From contig NC_030677.2 of the NCBI RefSeq assembly GCF_000004195.4, positions 100,964,829 through 101,028,828 on the forward strand: a stretch of 64,000 nt of DNA. Reading direction: 5' to 3'. The notes under the pieces were generated by a model. The model saw only the letters and a list, made by a program, of their open reading frames with translations, ran no database searches and was not told where the DNA came from. The position numbers and the translations under genes were made by a program. The DNA is from Xenopus tropicalis (taxonomy: Eukaryota; Chordata; Amphibia; Anura; Pipidae). Below are positions 1-11,707 of this stretch, one piece after another. Position 1 is the stretch's first letter, and each line of letters starts with the position of its first letter.

Positions 1-154
1 GTATTGCAGACACTGACATTTGTAGATAAATTTATTACATACTTTTGGCCCGTTATCTAAGAATGTAAAAAGCAGAGTGAACGTAGATAAGCCACCTGTG
101 TGCAGCTCCGGACTGAGATTTAAAACAGACCATGTCATTTCCAGTACACAGGGG

Positions 155-262
155 CCCAAAATGCACCCACAAGCCTAATTGTGACTGTCTATGAAACCTT
201 ACAGCAGCCCCTCTGGCATTTGCCAGAATCTGCAGATTGCCGGTCCGGGCCTGTCTGGGTTC
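155..262 (-). repeat. dispersed frog repeat (CCGGACTGGC-type), copy 1
   Basis: On the minus strand this reads as a piece about a rejected transcript-like repeat beginning near CCGGACCGGCAATC, followed by 'tggcaaatgccagaggggct'. The same order of words occurs near 8538-8640 (minus), 40917-41075 (plus) and 51476-51520 (plus). I do not know its class. The flanks of the first 970 bp show nothing else recognisable. Confidence 0.55.
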
Positions 263-974
263 TAATCCTAGGGATCTGCGAACAGAAATTTCTTTCTCAT
301 ACAAACAGGACAATTCCTACATAACCCTTTAGTTCTGTAAGTAGAATTATACATACTTACCGCTATGACCTGCAGTCTATCCTGTTGGCTTAGTGAGTCG
401 TTGATCCTGTAAAACAGGAAATGTTATTAAAACCTGTTGCTCCACAAAAATAATACATATTTTTAAATAGGAATTACAGTCTAGTTCCTAGTTCTTCTAC
501 AGTAAAACTCAATAATTAGTGTGACTGCAAACATCATACTACTTCCACTTGCTGTAGATCCCAAACTAATGTTCTCATGATTCTTGTTAAAATCTTGTGA
601 CTATTTCCACAAATGTGTTTCTTTGTTCTGTCATATGATAGGGAAGTTGGAGAAGGGCTGAGGAAAAAAACATATTATAGATAAAAAAAACTTGCAGGGG
701 ACAAACTTGCAGAATGCAGGGGACAAAATAAATAACATACACATACAATCCCAAAAGCTGCTGAATCTGCTGTCTCTGTTTTTATGCCCCTACCTATCCC
801 ATGAAAGAGACACAGCAGTCGGCAGTTGGGCAACTACAGCCAAGCAGGTAGCCAAAGAGATTTATATAAATAGTTTCTCTTTACAATTAAATTTGATAGA
901 TAGATATCATTTGTCAACCTTATCTCATATGTAACCATAGAGTGAATCTTATCATGGATGGATGTTAACATAAA

Positions 975-2019
975 GGGCCTGATTCACTAAAGGGCGATAA
1001 AAATTATCCCACGCTTTTTCGCGTTAAAAAACGCAAAATAATTTGCGCGCGATTCACCATAGTATTATCGCGTGCGAAAAACCGCCATTTTCGCATGCGG
1101 TATTTCTCGCACTAGTTTTACCGTTTTGCGTTAATTTCCGCGCTGAAAAGAATATGATCGCATGATTCACTATAACTTTTGCGCGCTAAATATCGCATTC
1201 GGCTATGCGAAAATTAACACCTACTACAGGCAGGCGAAAAATTATACAAAAGTACAGTAAATGATTTTTTGCAATAAAATATGGACTTACAGTGTTATTT
1301 ATTCAAGTATGTGTTTCCCCTAGAGTGACGCAGCCGCCAGTTTGCAGCGAAATGTTCATTTTTAATACAGTAATTTTCTGCAAGTATTGGCGTGTATGGC
1401 TAATATGGCGTGCATTCATTTGCGCGACTATTTCTATTTGGCTACAAGTGATGAAATGTTTCGCCAGGCATGGATTCGCAGCGAATTTTTGGACGTGCGT
1501 TGAATTTTTTTCGCGGCGGATTTTTTCATGCGTTTCTCAAAACAATCTGCCAATGGCAAAACGCATGAAAAAATTTGCCACGCAAAAATTCACCGCACAT
1601 CCAAAAATTGATACAAGTGCCAATAATAATAGTCACAGCAACAATTTTTTTGCCCGCACAACATTTTTGCCGTTTCGTGGATCTTTCGAAAGATTTGCTA
1701 ATTTTTCACTAAAGATAACCAGAACACATTTGCTCATCACTAGTGGCTACTATTTATAAGCATCTACTATTTATATGATACCATTTATATGCTACCATTC
1801 ATATGCGGCGATTATTCGCGTATTTAGAGCATGTACCGGCAAATACCGCATTGAAATAGCCTTTCGCGAGTTAAATAACGCATGCAATATCGCGTGTAAA
1901 AAAGCGCGAGTATGCTTATAGTGAATCGTGCGAAAAATCGCCAAAATTAAGCCACGGTAAAAATTTTAGCACACAATAAAAATAGCGCACGTTTTATCGC
2001 CCTTTAGTGAATCAGGCCC
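975..2019. mobile_element. 1-kb non-autonomous palindromic DNA element, copy 1
   Basis: The termini are near-perfect inverted repeats (GGGCCTGATTCACTAAAG at 975; its complement ends at 2019). The ends carry repeated internal copies of the terminal word GATTCAC (for example near 1050 and 1163, and inverted near 1921), like subterminal transposase-binding repeats. A nested palindrome around 1485-1600 (cgcatgaaaaaatttg and complement) lies in the middle. A second copy lies inverted at 47339-48366 with closely matching interior. No transposase domain is visible in the 155-codon open frame at 1292-1759, so I treat it as non-coding. The target duplication is not clear. Confidence 0.8.
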
Positions 2020-3122
2020 AAAGTGTTAAATTATAGCTCACTAGTATGTAGTATGACATCTCCCATTTGGTAACGTAAAGTTATTTAGGTGGGCCCACTG
2101 AACTCCAGGTACCCGCCGCTCACCCTTAGTGCATGCCTGCATGAGTCTCCTGAGCTGCACCAACATTGCATATTATCCCTATCTCTGCTATATAGCAGAT
2201 CCTTCTGTATGGTAGTTACACCACTGCTACTACTTATCAATAAATACAAATAGGATAAAAAGGCTTTAGAATAAAACATGTTTATGATTTACTAAGTATA
2301 TATAGGAAAATGAAATGAAGGTAAACTCTGCTATTATCAGCTTTATTATATGTGCAGAACTTTCTTTGTGTCCCTAATGGATAGAATAGCACCACCTATT
2401 TAGAACTAATGCTAAAATGTAAGGAGAATGCATGATCCAAGTTAGCCAGTAATACAGCTGTAACTCTTATGAATAGTAATTAATATGCACAGAAGGTATG
2501 TTCCATGCAGGAAAAAACACCCTCCATATTTTAGTATCCTATGCAAGAGTTGCCAAACTGACAGGTTGTGGGATGATGTTGTTTGCTCATAATGGTTGAC
2601 TGACAGTCAGCCATTATTTCCTATTTTACGTATATGCAGGCTAATGGCACTCCACAATATTTTTTCCCCCCAAACACATCATAAAAGGAACCTGTGGTCT
2701 GGGTTGTATTAGAAACAGCCAAGAGGTGTCTGATAGGCCTCCTTGAAAAATGTGGGTCTTCAAAGAAAGATGAAATCTCTAGAGGCAGGGAATCTAATGG
2801 AACATAATAGGAAATTCTTTGGGAATGGAGGAGCTTGGGAGGTGCCTAGTACTAATGAGTGTGGGGGTGGGGGAGAAACAGACTGCAAGGCTCTTTTTGA
2901 AATTATGTGCAGAACTGTGTGGGCTGCAGCATATCTAGCCTTAAACAAGTGAAGAGGTCTGCATACTGAAAGTGGAATATAATGACTGTTTAGTTTCACT
3001 TCACACACTTGCTTGTATGATTACAGTAGTCCCTTTGCATGACAGTCATTGTGTAATTCAGTTGGGCCTCATTAAAAGATAATTAATGAATTGTTTTAAT
3101 TTTTAGAATATATATCACAACC
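2020..3122. other. unassigned intergenic stretch
   Basis: No exon-like reading frame or complete element seen. A short 'tagttacaccactg' word near 2214-2227 matches the ends of the composite element at 11280-11707 and is probably a solo end. Confidence 0.5.
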
Positions 3123-3130
3123 ATCTACAG

Positions 3131-3437
3131 CAGTGATCCCCAACCAGTGGCGCGGGGGCAACATGTTGCTCACCAACCCCTTGGATGTTGCTCTCAGTGC
3201 CCCAAACCAGGTAGTTATTTTTGAATTCCTGACTTGGTGGCAAGTTTTGGTTGAAAAAAAACAAGATTTACTTCCAAATAAAGCCTCCTGTAAGCTGATA
3301 GTGTGCATAGAGGCTACATTATAGCCAATCTTAGCCCTTATTTGGCACCTCCATTAACTTTTATGTTGCTTGTGTTGCTCTCCAAGTCTTTTTACATTGG
3401 ACTGTGGCTCACAAGTAAAAAAGGTTGGGGATCGCTG
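3131..3437. mobile_element. hAT-type MITE with 8-bp target duplication
   Basis: Ends are CAGTGATCCCCAACC (3131) and GGTTGGGGATCGCTG (ending 3437). They are flanked by ATCTACAG (3123-3130) and ATCTACAC (3438-3445), an 8-bp duplication with one mismatch. Ends and duplication length fit hAT. A 5'-truncated copy is at 38190-38365. Confidence 0.85.
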
Positions 3438-3544
3438 ATCTACACTAATAAGGGGGAAACTGTAGGCACATTTAATACTGATGCATGTTCATAGAGGCAA
3501 ACAGATCAGCTATTATCAGTTGGACTACTTGGCTTGGAAAATAG

Positions 3545-3615
3545 TTGGGGAACCAGCATAACGGCAGGGGTACACAGAGATTTGTCGCAGCATGACTGAT
3601 CTCCCCGTGTACCCT
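3545..3615. repeat. degenerate solo end of the GGGGAGATTAGTCGCC MITE family
   Basis: Words such as 'acacagagatttgtcgc' and 'tgatctccccgtgtacc' are diverged copies of the ends of the element that begins at 3624. Confidence 0.45.
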
Positions 3616-3623
3616 TGCCCTAA

Positions 3624-4218
3624 GGGCTCTGGCACACGGGGAGATTAGTCGCCCGCGGCAAAACTCCCTGTTCGCGGGCGACTAATCTCCCCGAGTTGCC
3701 TTCCCCCTGCCATCCCACCGGCGAACATGTAAGTCGCGGGCGGGAAGGCAGACGCGGCGGCGCGATTTTGCGCAAATCGCCGAAAAAGCCTCGCGAGGCA
3801 ACTTCGGCGATTTACGCGAAATCGCGCCGCCGTGTGTGCCATCCAGGGGCGATTCTGGACATATCGCCACCTGAGGCGGCTCCTGGATGCCGCCCCCCCC
3901 GCTCCCCAGCGCTTACCTTCTGAGCGCAGGAGTGGGTCCGGGGGCACTAGAAGAGCCGAATTTCCGGTTTAAAAAACGGAAATTCGGCTCTTAAAGTTAC
4001 CATGTGCTGCTTTTTGCCGCCCCCGGTAACTGGGGCGCTTCTGCCGCCTGAGGCGAGTTTCTCAACTCGCCTAATGGCAGAAGCGCCCCTGGTGCCATCC
4101 CACCGGCGACTTACATTTTCGCAGGTGGGATGGCAGGGGAAGGCAACTCGGGGAGATTAGTCGCCCGCGAACAGGGATTTTTGTCGCGGGCGGCTAATCT
4201 CCCCGTGTGCCAGAGCCT
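3624..4218. mobile_element. PIF/Harbinger-like MITE, GGGCTCTGGCACACGGGG family
   Basis: Left terminus GGGCTCTGGCACACGGGGAG and right terminus in inverse orientation enclose about 595 bp with long inverted arms and CpG-rich subpalindromes. Flanking trinucleotides are TAA (3621-3623) and TTA (4219-4221), fitting a degraded TWA duplication. Related copies are at 25525-25782 (best preserved), 18595-18750, 26362-26515 and 46605-46735. Confidence 0.75.
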
Positions 4219-4221
4219 TTA

Positions 4222-4942
4222 GCTGTAGCCTTGTTGTAAGCTAAGGGGGGTACTGAGACGTTGCACAAATATCTAGTGGGCTTCAACTGAAAAAAAATCC
4301 TACAAACCACAGGTCTAAGGTAATGGAAGCCTCAGAAGCCTTTTGGATGAACAAGGAAATCAAACTTTACATTTAACTGGCTCATTTTGCCAAAAAAATC
4401 TTAGATTGTGGCTTTGTAGTACCAATAATAAAACAACAATAACAGTCCAAAAATGTAATAAAAGCTTTTTGACCACTAGAATACACCTTGGAGAATGGCA
4501 ATCTGATTAAAGATTTTATCTGAGGTTAAAGCAAAGTGGGAATGCAAAAAAAGATCTAAAAGAAAACTGAGGTATTCAAGGAAAATGCTTTCATGTACAT
4601 TATTTGCAAAATATGAATACATGAAGTCATTAAAGGATATTATAGTAATGAATATGTACAACATGCTCTTTACTGCTAAGAAGCAAACAGCAACACCTCT
4701 AGGTTACACAATCTAACTGTGCAATAGAAAATGACAGCTATTTCCTGGATATGAGACAATAGGAAATCACTTGGTTGCTGGTTAATAGCTGGAATTCGAT
4801 TTGGAATCAAAGAAATAAAAAGTAGCTATTATGTATTTTGAGTTAAACACAGTCATGTAATAGCAAAACCAAAGGAAAATTGAGAGTGTTTTGATTCCAG
4901 CAGTACACAGACACAGATTCCACTATATGTATGTTAATATGT
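4222..4942. other. unassigned intergenic stretch
   Basis: AT-rich DNA with no supported gene or repeat recognised. Confidence 0.5.
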
Positions 4943-5246
4943 GCAGGTATGAGATCCCTTATCTGGAAACCTGTTTTCCACAAAGCTTCAAATTATGGGG
5001 TGGGGCATCTCCCATAAAGTCCATTTTCAACAAATAATTCTATTTTTTAAAAATGATTTGCTTTTTGTTTGTAATAAAAAAACAGTACCTTGTGCTTGAT
5101 GGTAACTAAGCTACATGAATCCATATTGGTGGCAAAACAATTCTATTGAGTTTATTTAATGAGTAAATGTGTAAATGAATATTTAGCAGACCTAAAGTAT
5201 AGCATTCCAAATTACAGAAATTCCAGATGGTAGATCCTGTACCTGT
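4943..5246. mobile_element. CAGGTATGGGA-type MITE, diverged copy
   Basis: Starts CAGGTATGAGATCCCTTATC and ends TAGATCCTGTACCTG, the terminal words of a very abundant Xenopus repeat. The interior includes 'aaaatgattt' and the 'cttgtgcttgatggtaact' segment shared with copies at 36207 and 49251. Confidence 0.8.
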
Positions 5247-5275
5247 GTATGTATGTGAAAAGAACAGAAGTTCTT

Positions 5276-5520
5276 TTTATTTTGCATTTGAACCCTACCG
5301 ACCCGGATTCTTCCCTTAATTTTTTAGACTCGCACACACCCCACAATGATGTCACAAAATGGGTGGGGCATGTTGGACATGCGCCTATAAATTAGAGAGA
5401 CGGAAGAGGAAGCCAGCCGTGTTAGGTCGCGGGTGGGGAGGGTGATCAGAAGAGCTTAACCTGAACCCACCCGCGACCTGCAATTGATTTGTCGAGGTTC
5501 GAACCTCGGGTTAACCACTA
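5276..5520. repeat. GC-richer dispersed repeat fragment
   Basis: A locally CpG-bearing stretch with 'gaaccctaccgacccgg' and an inverted pair, 'ggtcgcgggtggg' near 5426 and 'cccacccgcgacc' near 5466. Likely a mobile-element piece. Class not recognised. Confidence 0.35.
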
Positions 5521-6157
5521 ATGAGAATTACAGAACATTAGATGAGAGGCTTTAATTCACTGTTTAGGGGAAGTTACAGAGCACTTTTTATAACTTCATA
5601 GAAAATTAGTTAACTGCAACTGTATAAATTAAATTATATTTATTCTTTAAAAGCAATCGCTATACAGTGTGGTTTTTTATGCATTCCATAGCTCAGCAGT
5701 CCGTGTGTTAACTGATCTTACTAATTAGCCATGCAGCTTGCTGATTCAAAATGTATTCATTCAGTATCAAAGGGATGAAGGTGGCTCCCGTAGCTGTGAT
5801 GGCAACTGAGGCAGGGGTTGTACCAGTTCAGGCACTGCTAGTGAACACCTGCTTATCCATAAAACTAATTACTTTTTAAGTGGGCACATGAACAAAGGTG
5901 CTAAAAGTACTTATACCATCTCCAATAAAGTAGCCAGATGTCAATTCTGTTAAACAATGACATCCCTGACTTCAGATACTATCTGGCATATAGAATGTAC
6001 ATGCAGGGCACCATTTTAAGGATGCAGCTGAATCCATATACCTAAAAAAGCTTAAATACTATTCTGCCGGTAAACTGTGTTGGTGCTGTACCATATTTAT
6101 GTTGTCTTTACTCTAGCATATGTTTTTTTTACATTCAAGCACAAAGCATTAAAAGAC
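5521..6157. other. unassigned intergenic stretch
   Basis: Nothing recognised. Confidence 0.5.
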
Positions 6158-6165
6158 AATAATGA

Positions 6166-6413
6166 CAGTGTCGGTCTGGGCCACCAGCAAAATGCCTGAT
6201 AGGCCCAGGTGTCAATGGGCCCTCTTGCTTCTAACTATTTGGCCAATTGCATGGTCATTCCCTATTTCTGTATGGGAAAAAGAGATGGAAGGATAGAGAA
6301 AAGAGACTTGGATAATAAAGAGCTTGAGGGAGGAAAGGAAGAATAATAGTTTAGAAAGTGGGCCTATGGTCCAAGGTTTTCTGGTAGGCCCGTGGCATCT
6401 CAGTCCGACACTG
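6166..6413. mobile_element. hAT-type MITE with perfect 8-bp target duplication
   Basis: Ends CAGTGTCGGTCTGGGCC and the inverse CAGTCCGACACTG. Both sides are flanked by AATAATGA (6158-6165 and 6414-6421), a perfect 8-bp duplication diagnostic of hAT-like insertion. No coding capacity. Confidence 0.9.
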
Positions 6414-6421
6414 AATAATGA

Positions 6422-8537
6422 TTTATCTAGCAGTCAGAAAAATGACAACAATTATGCCACTGGCATATCTGAATTATCTGTATGGGCATTTACCTATAAA
6501 TCTAAGAATCTAACATTCAAAGAAAATATTTTTACGCACAACTTTTCCTTTAAAACACACAGCACTTGTTCAGTCTAATACAGAAACCATGCACTTATTC
6601 CATGGAAGCTGCTGTAGCGATCAATGAACACTGTACAATCTTGATGGTAAGGGACTAAACAGTTTGGTCAGGGATCATGTTTCTGACGGATGAACTACTA
6701 ATAAGGTATCCTGATTTTTTCTAAATATATCTATCACTCACAAAAAATAAAACTAATGCAAAGTGCTGCATAAATAAATGATGATGATGGAGTCCTTGGT
6801 TTTATGGATATAGTTATCAATGGTGCAAGTAGAACTTGCCATAGTTTGCCAGAGGTAAATTTCACAGATTTCTATATATTTCTAAAGGATTTTCAGGGGC
6901 ATATTAATCAATGAGTGAAGGTGAAAGTTCACCATTTTCTGCCTTGCTGTCCAAACCTTGTTTTATGTGTGGGTTTCAGAAGAGGCATTTTTTACATACC
7001 TCCCTTAGATCAGAATAACTGTTCCGTCTCAAGAGAAAATCCAGTTTGTCAATACCACCCTTTAGCGAGCGTGAGCAGCATCAGACAAGCATAGTTTAAC
7101 AGGGCCTACTATACCTTACTTACATGTCCAACAATTTAGGCGATAAGACAAATGGTTAGTAAGCCCACATGTAGCATAACTTTATGAGAAAAACATTTTT
7201 AGAAACACTAAACCAGAACAGAAGGGTGTTAATTCAAGGCTGTTTCTGCAGGAGTTGGAATATTACTGTATAGACCTGTAAATGGCACTTGGGATTCATA
7301 GGTTTCCCCAGCTTCTTTTATCTTCTCCTCTATGTATACCCATACAAATGTTCTACTGATTTAACTAAATAAACAAAAGATGTCTCTCTGTGACAGTTTG
7401 CTTTTAACAAGATGTTGTCCATATGGGGCAAATGGACTGCCCCCCTGCAGAGCGGGGTAAGGTGAAAGAAAAATCCCACTGAGAACCAATCACTCAGCAA
7501 AAGGTCTGCTCACAGTGGATCATATGCTTTCTAACATTGTACGACTTGTTTACAGCGTGTCCCTAGGAAATTCTAAAGAATATGGCCATTGTGCTGGGTG
7601 TCTGTGTTACAGAATGTTGTGTGATATTCAAGTCAGCCTGTCCAGATCTGTACAATCAGTCATTCATTAAGATACCCCATATTGTTTCTTTCAAAGGCAG
7701 CTTTCTCTTTGGGCTACCAAGCAGTGAGAATGGAAAAAGAAGATTGTTAGATTGCTACTTTTAAGTGTGAAGCAACACCTGTTGAGCATATTAGTTTTCT
7801 ACTTGTCACATTCAACTAGGATTACAGCAACTTGGAAACTTATTTTCAATTTGGCTATGGTTGCATTAAGGTAATACAGATATCCGCATTAGGCTGATAT
7901 CACAGTGATTAGACTAAGTCCTCTGGCTGCAATGTTGACCAGCCAACATCCTCTGCAATTTGCGCAATGTAAATAAATGCACAATGACTTCTCTCTGCCT
8001 AGGGCATAGTGATTAGTTTAAGGGCAGGAAGGATGGGCAGCAATTTAATTAACATGTGTAATCAAACTAATTAAATGGGCTAAGACAGGGTCATCTCACA
8101 CCCTAGCCTGGTAGTACCATCATTTGAACTAGTTTCTGTAATCACCACATTAGGCATTCAGGGCTGAAGTTAATTTGACACTCAAAAGTTTTCACTCCTG
8201 CACTGCATAGTCTTTGGCTTAAGGGTAATGGCAGACATGACCTTTTGTAGCCTGCGCTAAATCTTCTCCAGAGTAGGTGAAAAAATACCCGAAAATACTG
8301 TTGCAATCTGAATCTCCGTTGATAAAACATTGGTATTGCATAATTGTGCCAAATTGCCTTATCCCTTATTCTGGTGCATTTAGGTGGTTTTATCAGTGGA
8401 AATTGACTGAATGCAAAGGTATTATAGGACATTCTGTCGCTCACACTGGAGGAGAATTAGCATGGGCGACAAAATGTAAAATATGCCATAACACTAAAAA
8501 AGGAAAATTACTGTAAGCTTGGACTTACAAAATAGGT
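6422..8537. other. unassigned intergenic stretch
   Basis: No exon with convincing splice sites and no complete element seen. 6740-6800 has a short 'aagtgctgcataaataaatg' word resembling the 3' tail of L2/CR1-type LINEs, followed by (GAT)n. Confidence 0.5.
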
Positions 8538-8735
8538 GCTGGCATTCCAAGCACACAAGAGGCCCAAACAGCCTCCCACCAACCCACTAAATAGTGACTG
8601 TCTATGGCAGCTACGCTGGCATTTGCCAGAATCCATAGGCCTCCCAGAGACTGGCTAATAATGTATAATCTCTGTAAAGCACTGCAGAATATATTGGCAC
8701 TATAAAATAAAGCATAATAATAATAAATAAACAAA
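8538..8735. repeat. dispersed repeat copy 2 and LINE-like 3' tail
   Basis: 8538-8640 on the minus strand is another copy of the CCGGACTGGC-type repeat (tttgccagaatcc, tagtgactgtctatggc). 8660-8735 reads 'tctgtaaagcactgcagaat' then 'ggcactataaaataaagc' plus (ATA)n, the usual form of an L2/CR1-like 3' end in frogs. Confidence 0.5.
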
Positions 8736-8794
8736 GATAGCAATGACTTTAAACCTTCTAATAGTTAGAGTGTCTGTCCAGGGGCATTTTGATT

Positions 8795-8982
8795 AGGGAT
8801 GCATGAAATCCAGGATTCGGTTCAGGATTTGGCCAGGATTCAGCCTTTTTAGCAGGACTCTGATTCTGCAGAATCCAAGTGATGGCCGAAGTGAATCTGA
8901 ATCCTTAAAATCACATGATTTTTCACACATGAACAAAGAAATTCTTGGTCGACTCCCTAAATAGTGGATTTGGCACATCCCT
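8795..8982. mobile_element. AGGGATGCA-type MITE, copy 1
   Basis: Ends AGGGATGCATGAAATCC and GGCACATCCCT are inverted. The interior is 'gattcggttcaggattt' and similar. A longer copy with the same ends lies at 44421-44655. Confidence 0.7.
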
Positions 8983-9004
8983 AATTTTGTCTGCCTCAGA
9001 TGTT

Positions 9005-9235
9005 CACTATCGGTCCCCTTGGACCGATTTGGCAGCTTATCGGCCTGTGCAGGGGCAGGAACAAGGGGCATGCCCGACCGATATCTGGCCTGAAATTGGC
9101 CTGATATCGATTGGGCAGGTTAAAAGATTTAGTCGGATCGGGGACTGCATCAGCTCATTGATGCGGTCCTTGAACAGATTGCCCCATTGCCGCCATTATA
9201 ATTTGATTGTTTGGCCACAGGGCCAAACAAGCACT
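9005..9235 (-). mobile_element. degenerate Harbinger-type MITE fragment (ATGGCCACCT family)
   Basis: Reads through the same word order as 41079-41452 in opposite orientation: 'cggtccccttggaccgat', 'ccgatatctggcctgaa', 'cggatcggggactgcatc', 'ccattgccgcc'. Both termini are lost. Confidence 0.65.
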
Positions 9236-9453
9236 AGTCAGTTTACTTGCCATCTAACTGGTTGGCTTTAACAGTGAGTGAAGAGATCAAATGCAACTTT
9301 ATCATACACTGATGGCTATTCTGCATTAAACAGACACAATAAAATACACATAAAAAAAAAGATATCCTGATTTATGCATGAGTAATGCAAACACTTTAAA
9401 TATACTACATTTTGTAACATCTAAATGTTGCTTGCCTAAAAATATGTAGGCAA

Positions 9454-9745
9454 AGCTGACCATACACCAATACAGTAGGTCTGCTCATTTGGTCCCAGAG
9501 TTTTTTTCTCATATGGCCACACATGTGCTGAGCCAAATCAGGTTTAAGATTGGATCCTAAAGTGGGTCCATACAGACCTACTGGAAAATGTCAATGTGCT
9601 GCTGTAGTCCTTGCCTAATAGGATTTTAAATCTGTCTGATAGATATCTGCCCATCTTTCATCCAGACATCAGTCAGGAACGGACCCCTACACAGCCCAAT
9701 AAGCTGCTCTGTCTGGAAGCTTTAATCAGCCTATGTATGGCCAGT
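9454..9745. mobile_element. Harbinger-type MITE (GGCCATAC family), diverged
   Basis: Left end AGCTGACCATACACC and right end TATGTATGGCCAGT form inverted termini. Flanks CAA and TAA suggest a decayed TAA duplication. Confidence 0.6.
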
Positions 9746-11279
9746 TAAAAGTAAGAGGAAAGGTAAAAACAGTGGTGGGTGCCAATTTGTTAGGAAATGT
9801 TTGTGTCTGTGCATACAACAAGCCAGACCTGACACAAAAAACCTCTGAAAACATGGTGAAGATGGCAGCTACCCACGCTGCCACAAGCTACTCCAGGCTG
9901 GTGTGTAAAATATCAGCACCCCAGTGACTTTACATCTACTTGTCCTGTAACACAAAGTTTTCCATTTGCTTTAATGCCCCTGCAATGCACTCCTTCCATG
10001 GCTATATGAAAAGTTGGGTTGTAGTAATGTACAAAGAGAGCATTTGTTAGTCCAAACTTTGTTGTGGAAGATTACGAGTGAATATTGATATATACCTATA
10101 GTATATAGGTATATATCATATTAGATACATCATATTTTATCATTGGGTTCCTGTGCTTTGGGTTTCAGGTGATAATAACACTTTTACATGATTTTATTGG
10201 CTAATTAAGACATTTAAGTTATTAACATTGCTAATGAAGTGCAGTGAGGTTGATGTAAAATATCGTATGCTCACAGACTGCAAGCCATTGCTAAGAAAGA
10301 AAATCTAAGATCTTCACATGTGAAGTGACTGAAGCTAAAATAAACATCAGTCAATATGGCCAAACTATTCCAGGTCACAGCTGTAATCCTAGAAAATGTA
10401 TCTACGCTTTGAAATGACATGTATTGTGAATGTAAATACTGCCTGCTAATGTACTGTATATTTTTATAGGAAGAAAAAATGTGTGAAGAATATGTTCTCC
10501 TTCTCCCTTTCTTTTCCATTCGGTTTCATCTTGAAATATCAAGGGGGGGGGGAGTATTTTAATTATGAGAGGAACTAAGGCTCCAAAAAAACCACAAGGG
10601 AATATTTCTTTTTATTTAATACACAATACACCCTGAAGCTACACTGAACACATGCAGAGAGAAATGAAAATGATACTTAGGTGAATGTGTACAGAGCAAA
10701 AACCTGAAAGAGACCCCCCGTGGCTTTATATTTGGGCTAGCATTTTTAAGGGCCTGGGCTGTACTTCATCTCTTTGTATTTTGTGCAATCCTCATTTGAT
10801 CCCACCCCCACTGCTTTAGTTAGGCTCTTGATCAGCAGTGCAAGAGGTTAGATAGGAAATCACATAAGGCAGACACTGAGACACTGGAAGACTGGCTATG
10901 AATAAGTAGTGCAACAGGATTACAACCTAATGTCATTTACAGCATGTAATATTGTTGTGCTGCTAGTTAGAAGGCTACCCATAGTACCCATGCCATAACA
11001 CCCAAAAGGCATCCTTTTTTATCATTGGTTCAATAAACAGGGCCTGTGCTTAGCATACTTTTTGCCTATTCCTATACCTAATCTTCTTGCACTGACAGGG
11101 CAAAATCTGAAGCTTAAAGTAAAGTCACATTCCATCTGTTTGTAAAAGGACAATGGAAAAGTCAGTTGTTCGCTGAGAAGCCCTCTGTATAACAACCTGC
11201 TCCTTATTTAAAAGCCAAAAAAATGCATAAACTTTGGAAAGGAAAGGGTTTGTTTCTACAGAGGGTTTCTATAGAGAGC
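9746..11279. other. unassigned intergenic stretch
   Basis: Apart from the palindrome at 10088 and a G11-class run near 10542-10552, nothing recognised. Confidence 0.45.
10088..10118. repeat. perfect short palindrome
   Basis: Two 14-bp arms (GATATATACCTATA and complement) with a 3-base loop. AT-rich hairpin of unknown role. Confidence 0.7.
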
Positions 11280-11707
11280 CAGTGGTGTAACTACTAATGC
11301 AAGCACAGACAGAGTTAAAGAGATTAACCCTTACACCCCTGTGAAAGAAAACATCGAGGGCCAGGCATGATGAATTCAAATTAGTGACCTCCCCCACCCC
11401 TCTACTAGCTGCACAATCGACTGTTTGCAGTGGTGGTGAAAATAAAAATGGCAGAAGGGAATGGAGAGCGGTACTACCATACAGCAGACCCCCTCCCCGA
11501 GCTGTATGCTAGTTATGCCACTGGAGGTAGCAGGCCAAGGGGGGGTGTTTGGAACAAGTGAACTACATAGGGGAGTGTGGGCAACCGACAATTTAGCATG
11601 CCACCCATGATGCACATGAAACCATGTTGTGTGCAAAGCAGGTCACCTTAACAAAGATTGGGGGGGGGGGGGGGGGGGGTGTAGCTGATTCCAAAAGTTA
11701 CACCACT
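11280..11707. mobile_element. composite element with CAGTGGTGTAACTA ends and a G20 tract
   Basis: Left end CAGTGGTGTAACTA and right end AGTTACACCACTT are inverted. An internal 'tagttatgccactgg' (11511-11525) looks like a second, older right end, suggesting nesting. The interior carries 'atacagcagacccc', and just inside the right end is a run of 20 G (11660-11679). Probably hAT-like, but no target duplication was found. Confidence 0.5.

Noticed and set aside
1292..1759. 155-codon frame in the 1-kb element, partly shared with 47719-48069 (minus)
   Set aside because: No transposase or other domain motif. The similarity is explained by both being copies of one non-coding element.
5488..5510. GGTTCGAACC, resembling a tRNA B box
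   Set aside because: No acceptor stem, anticodon arm or A box at the right distance. The word is a palindrome in a GC-rich repeat.
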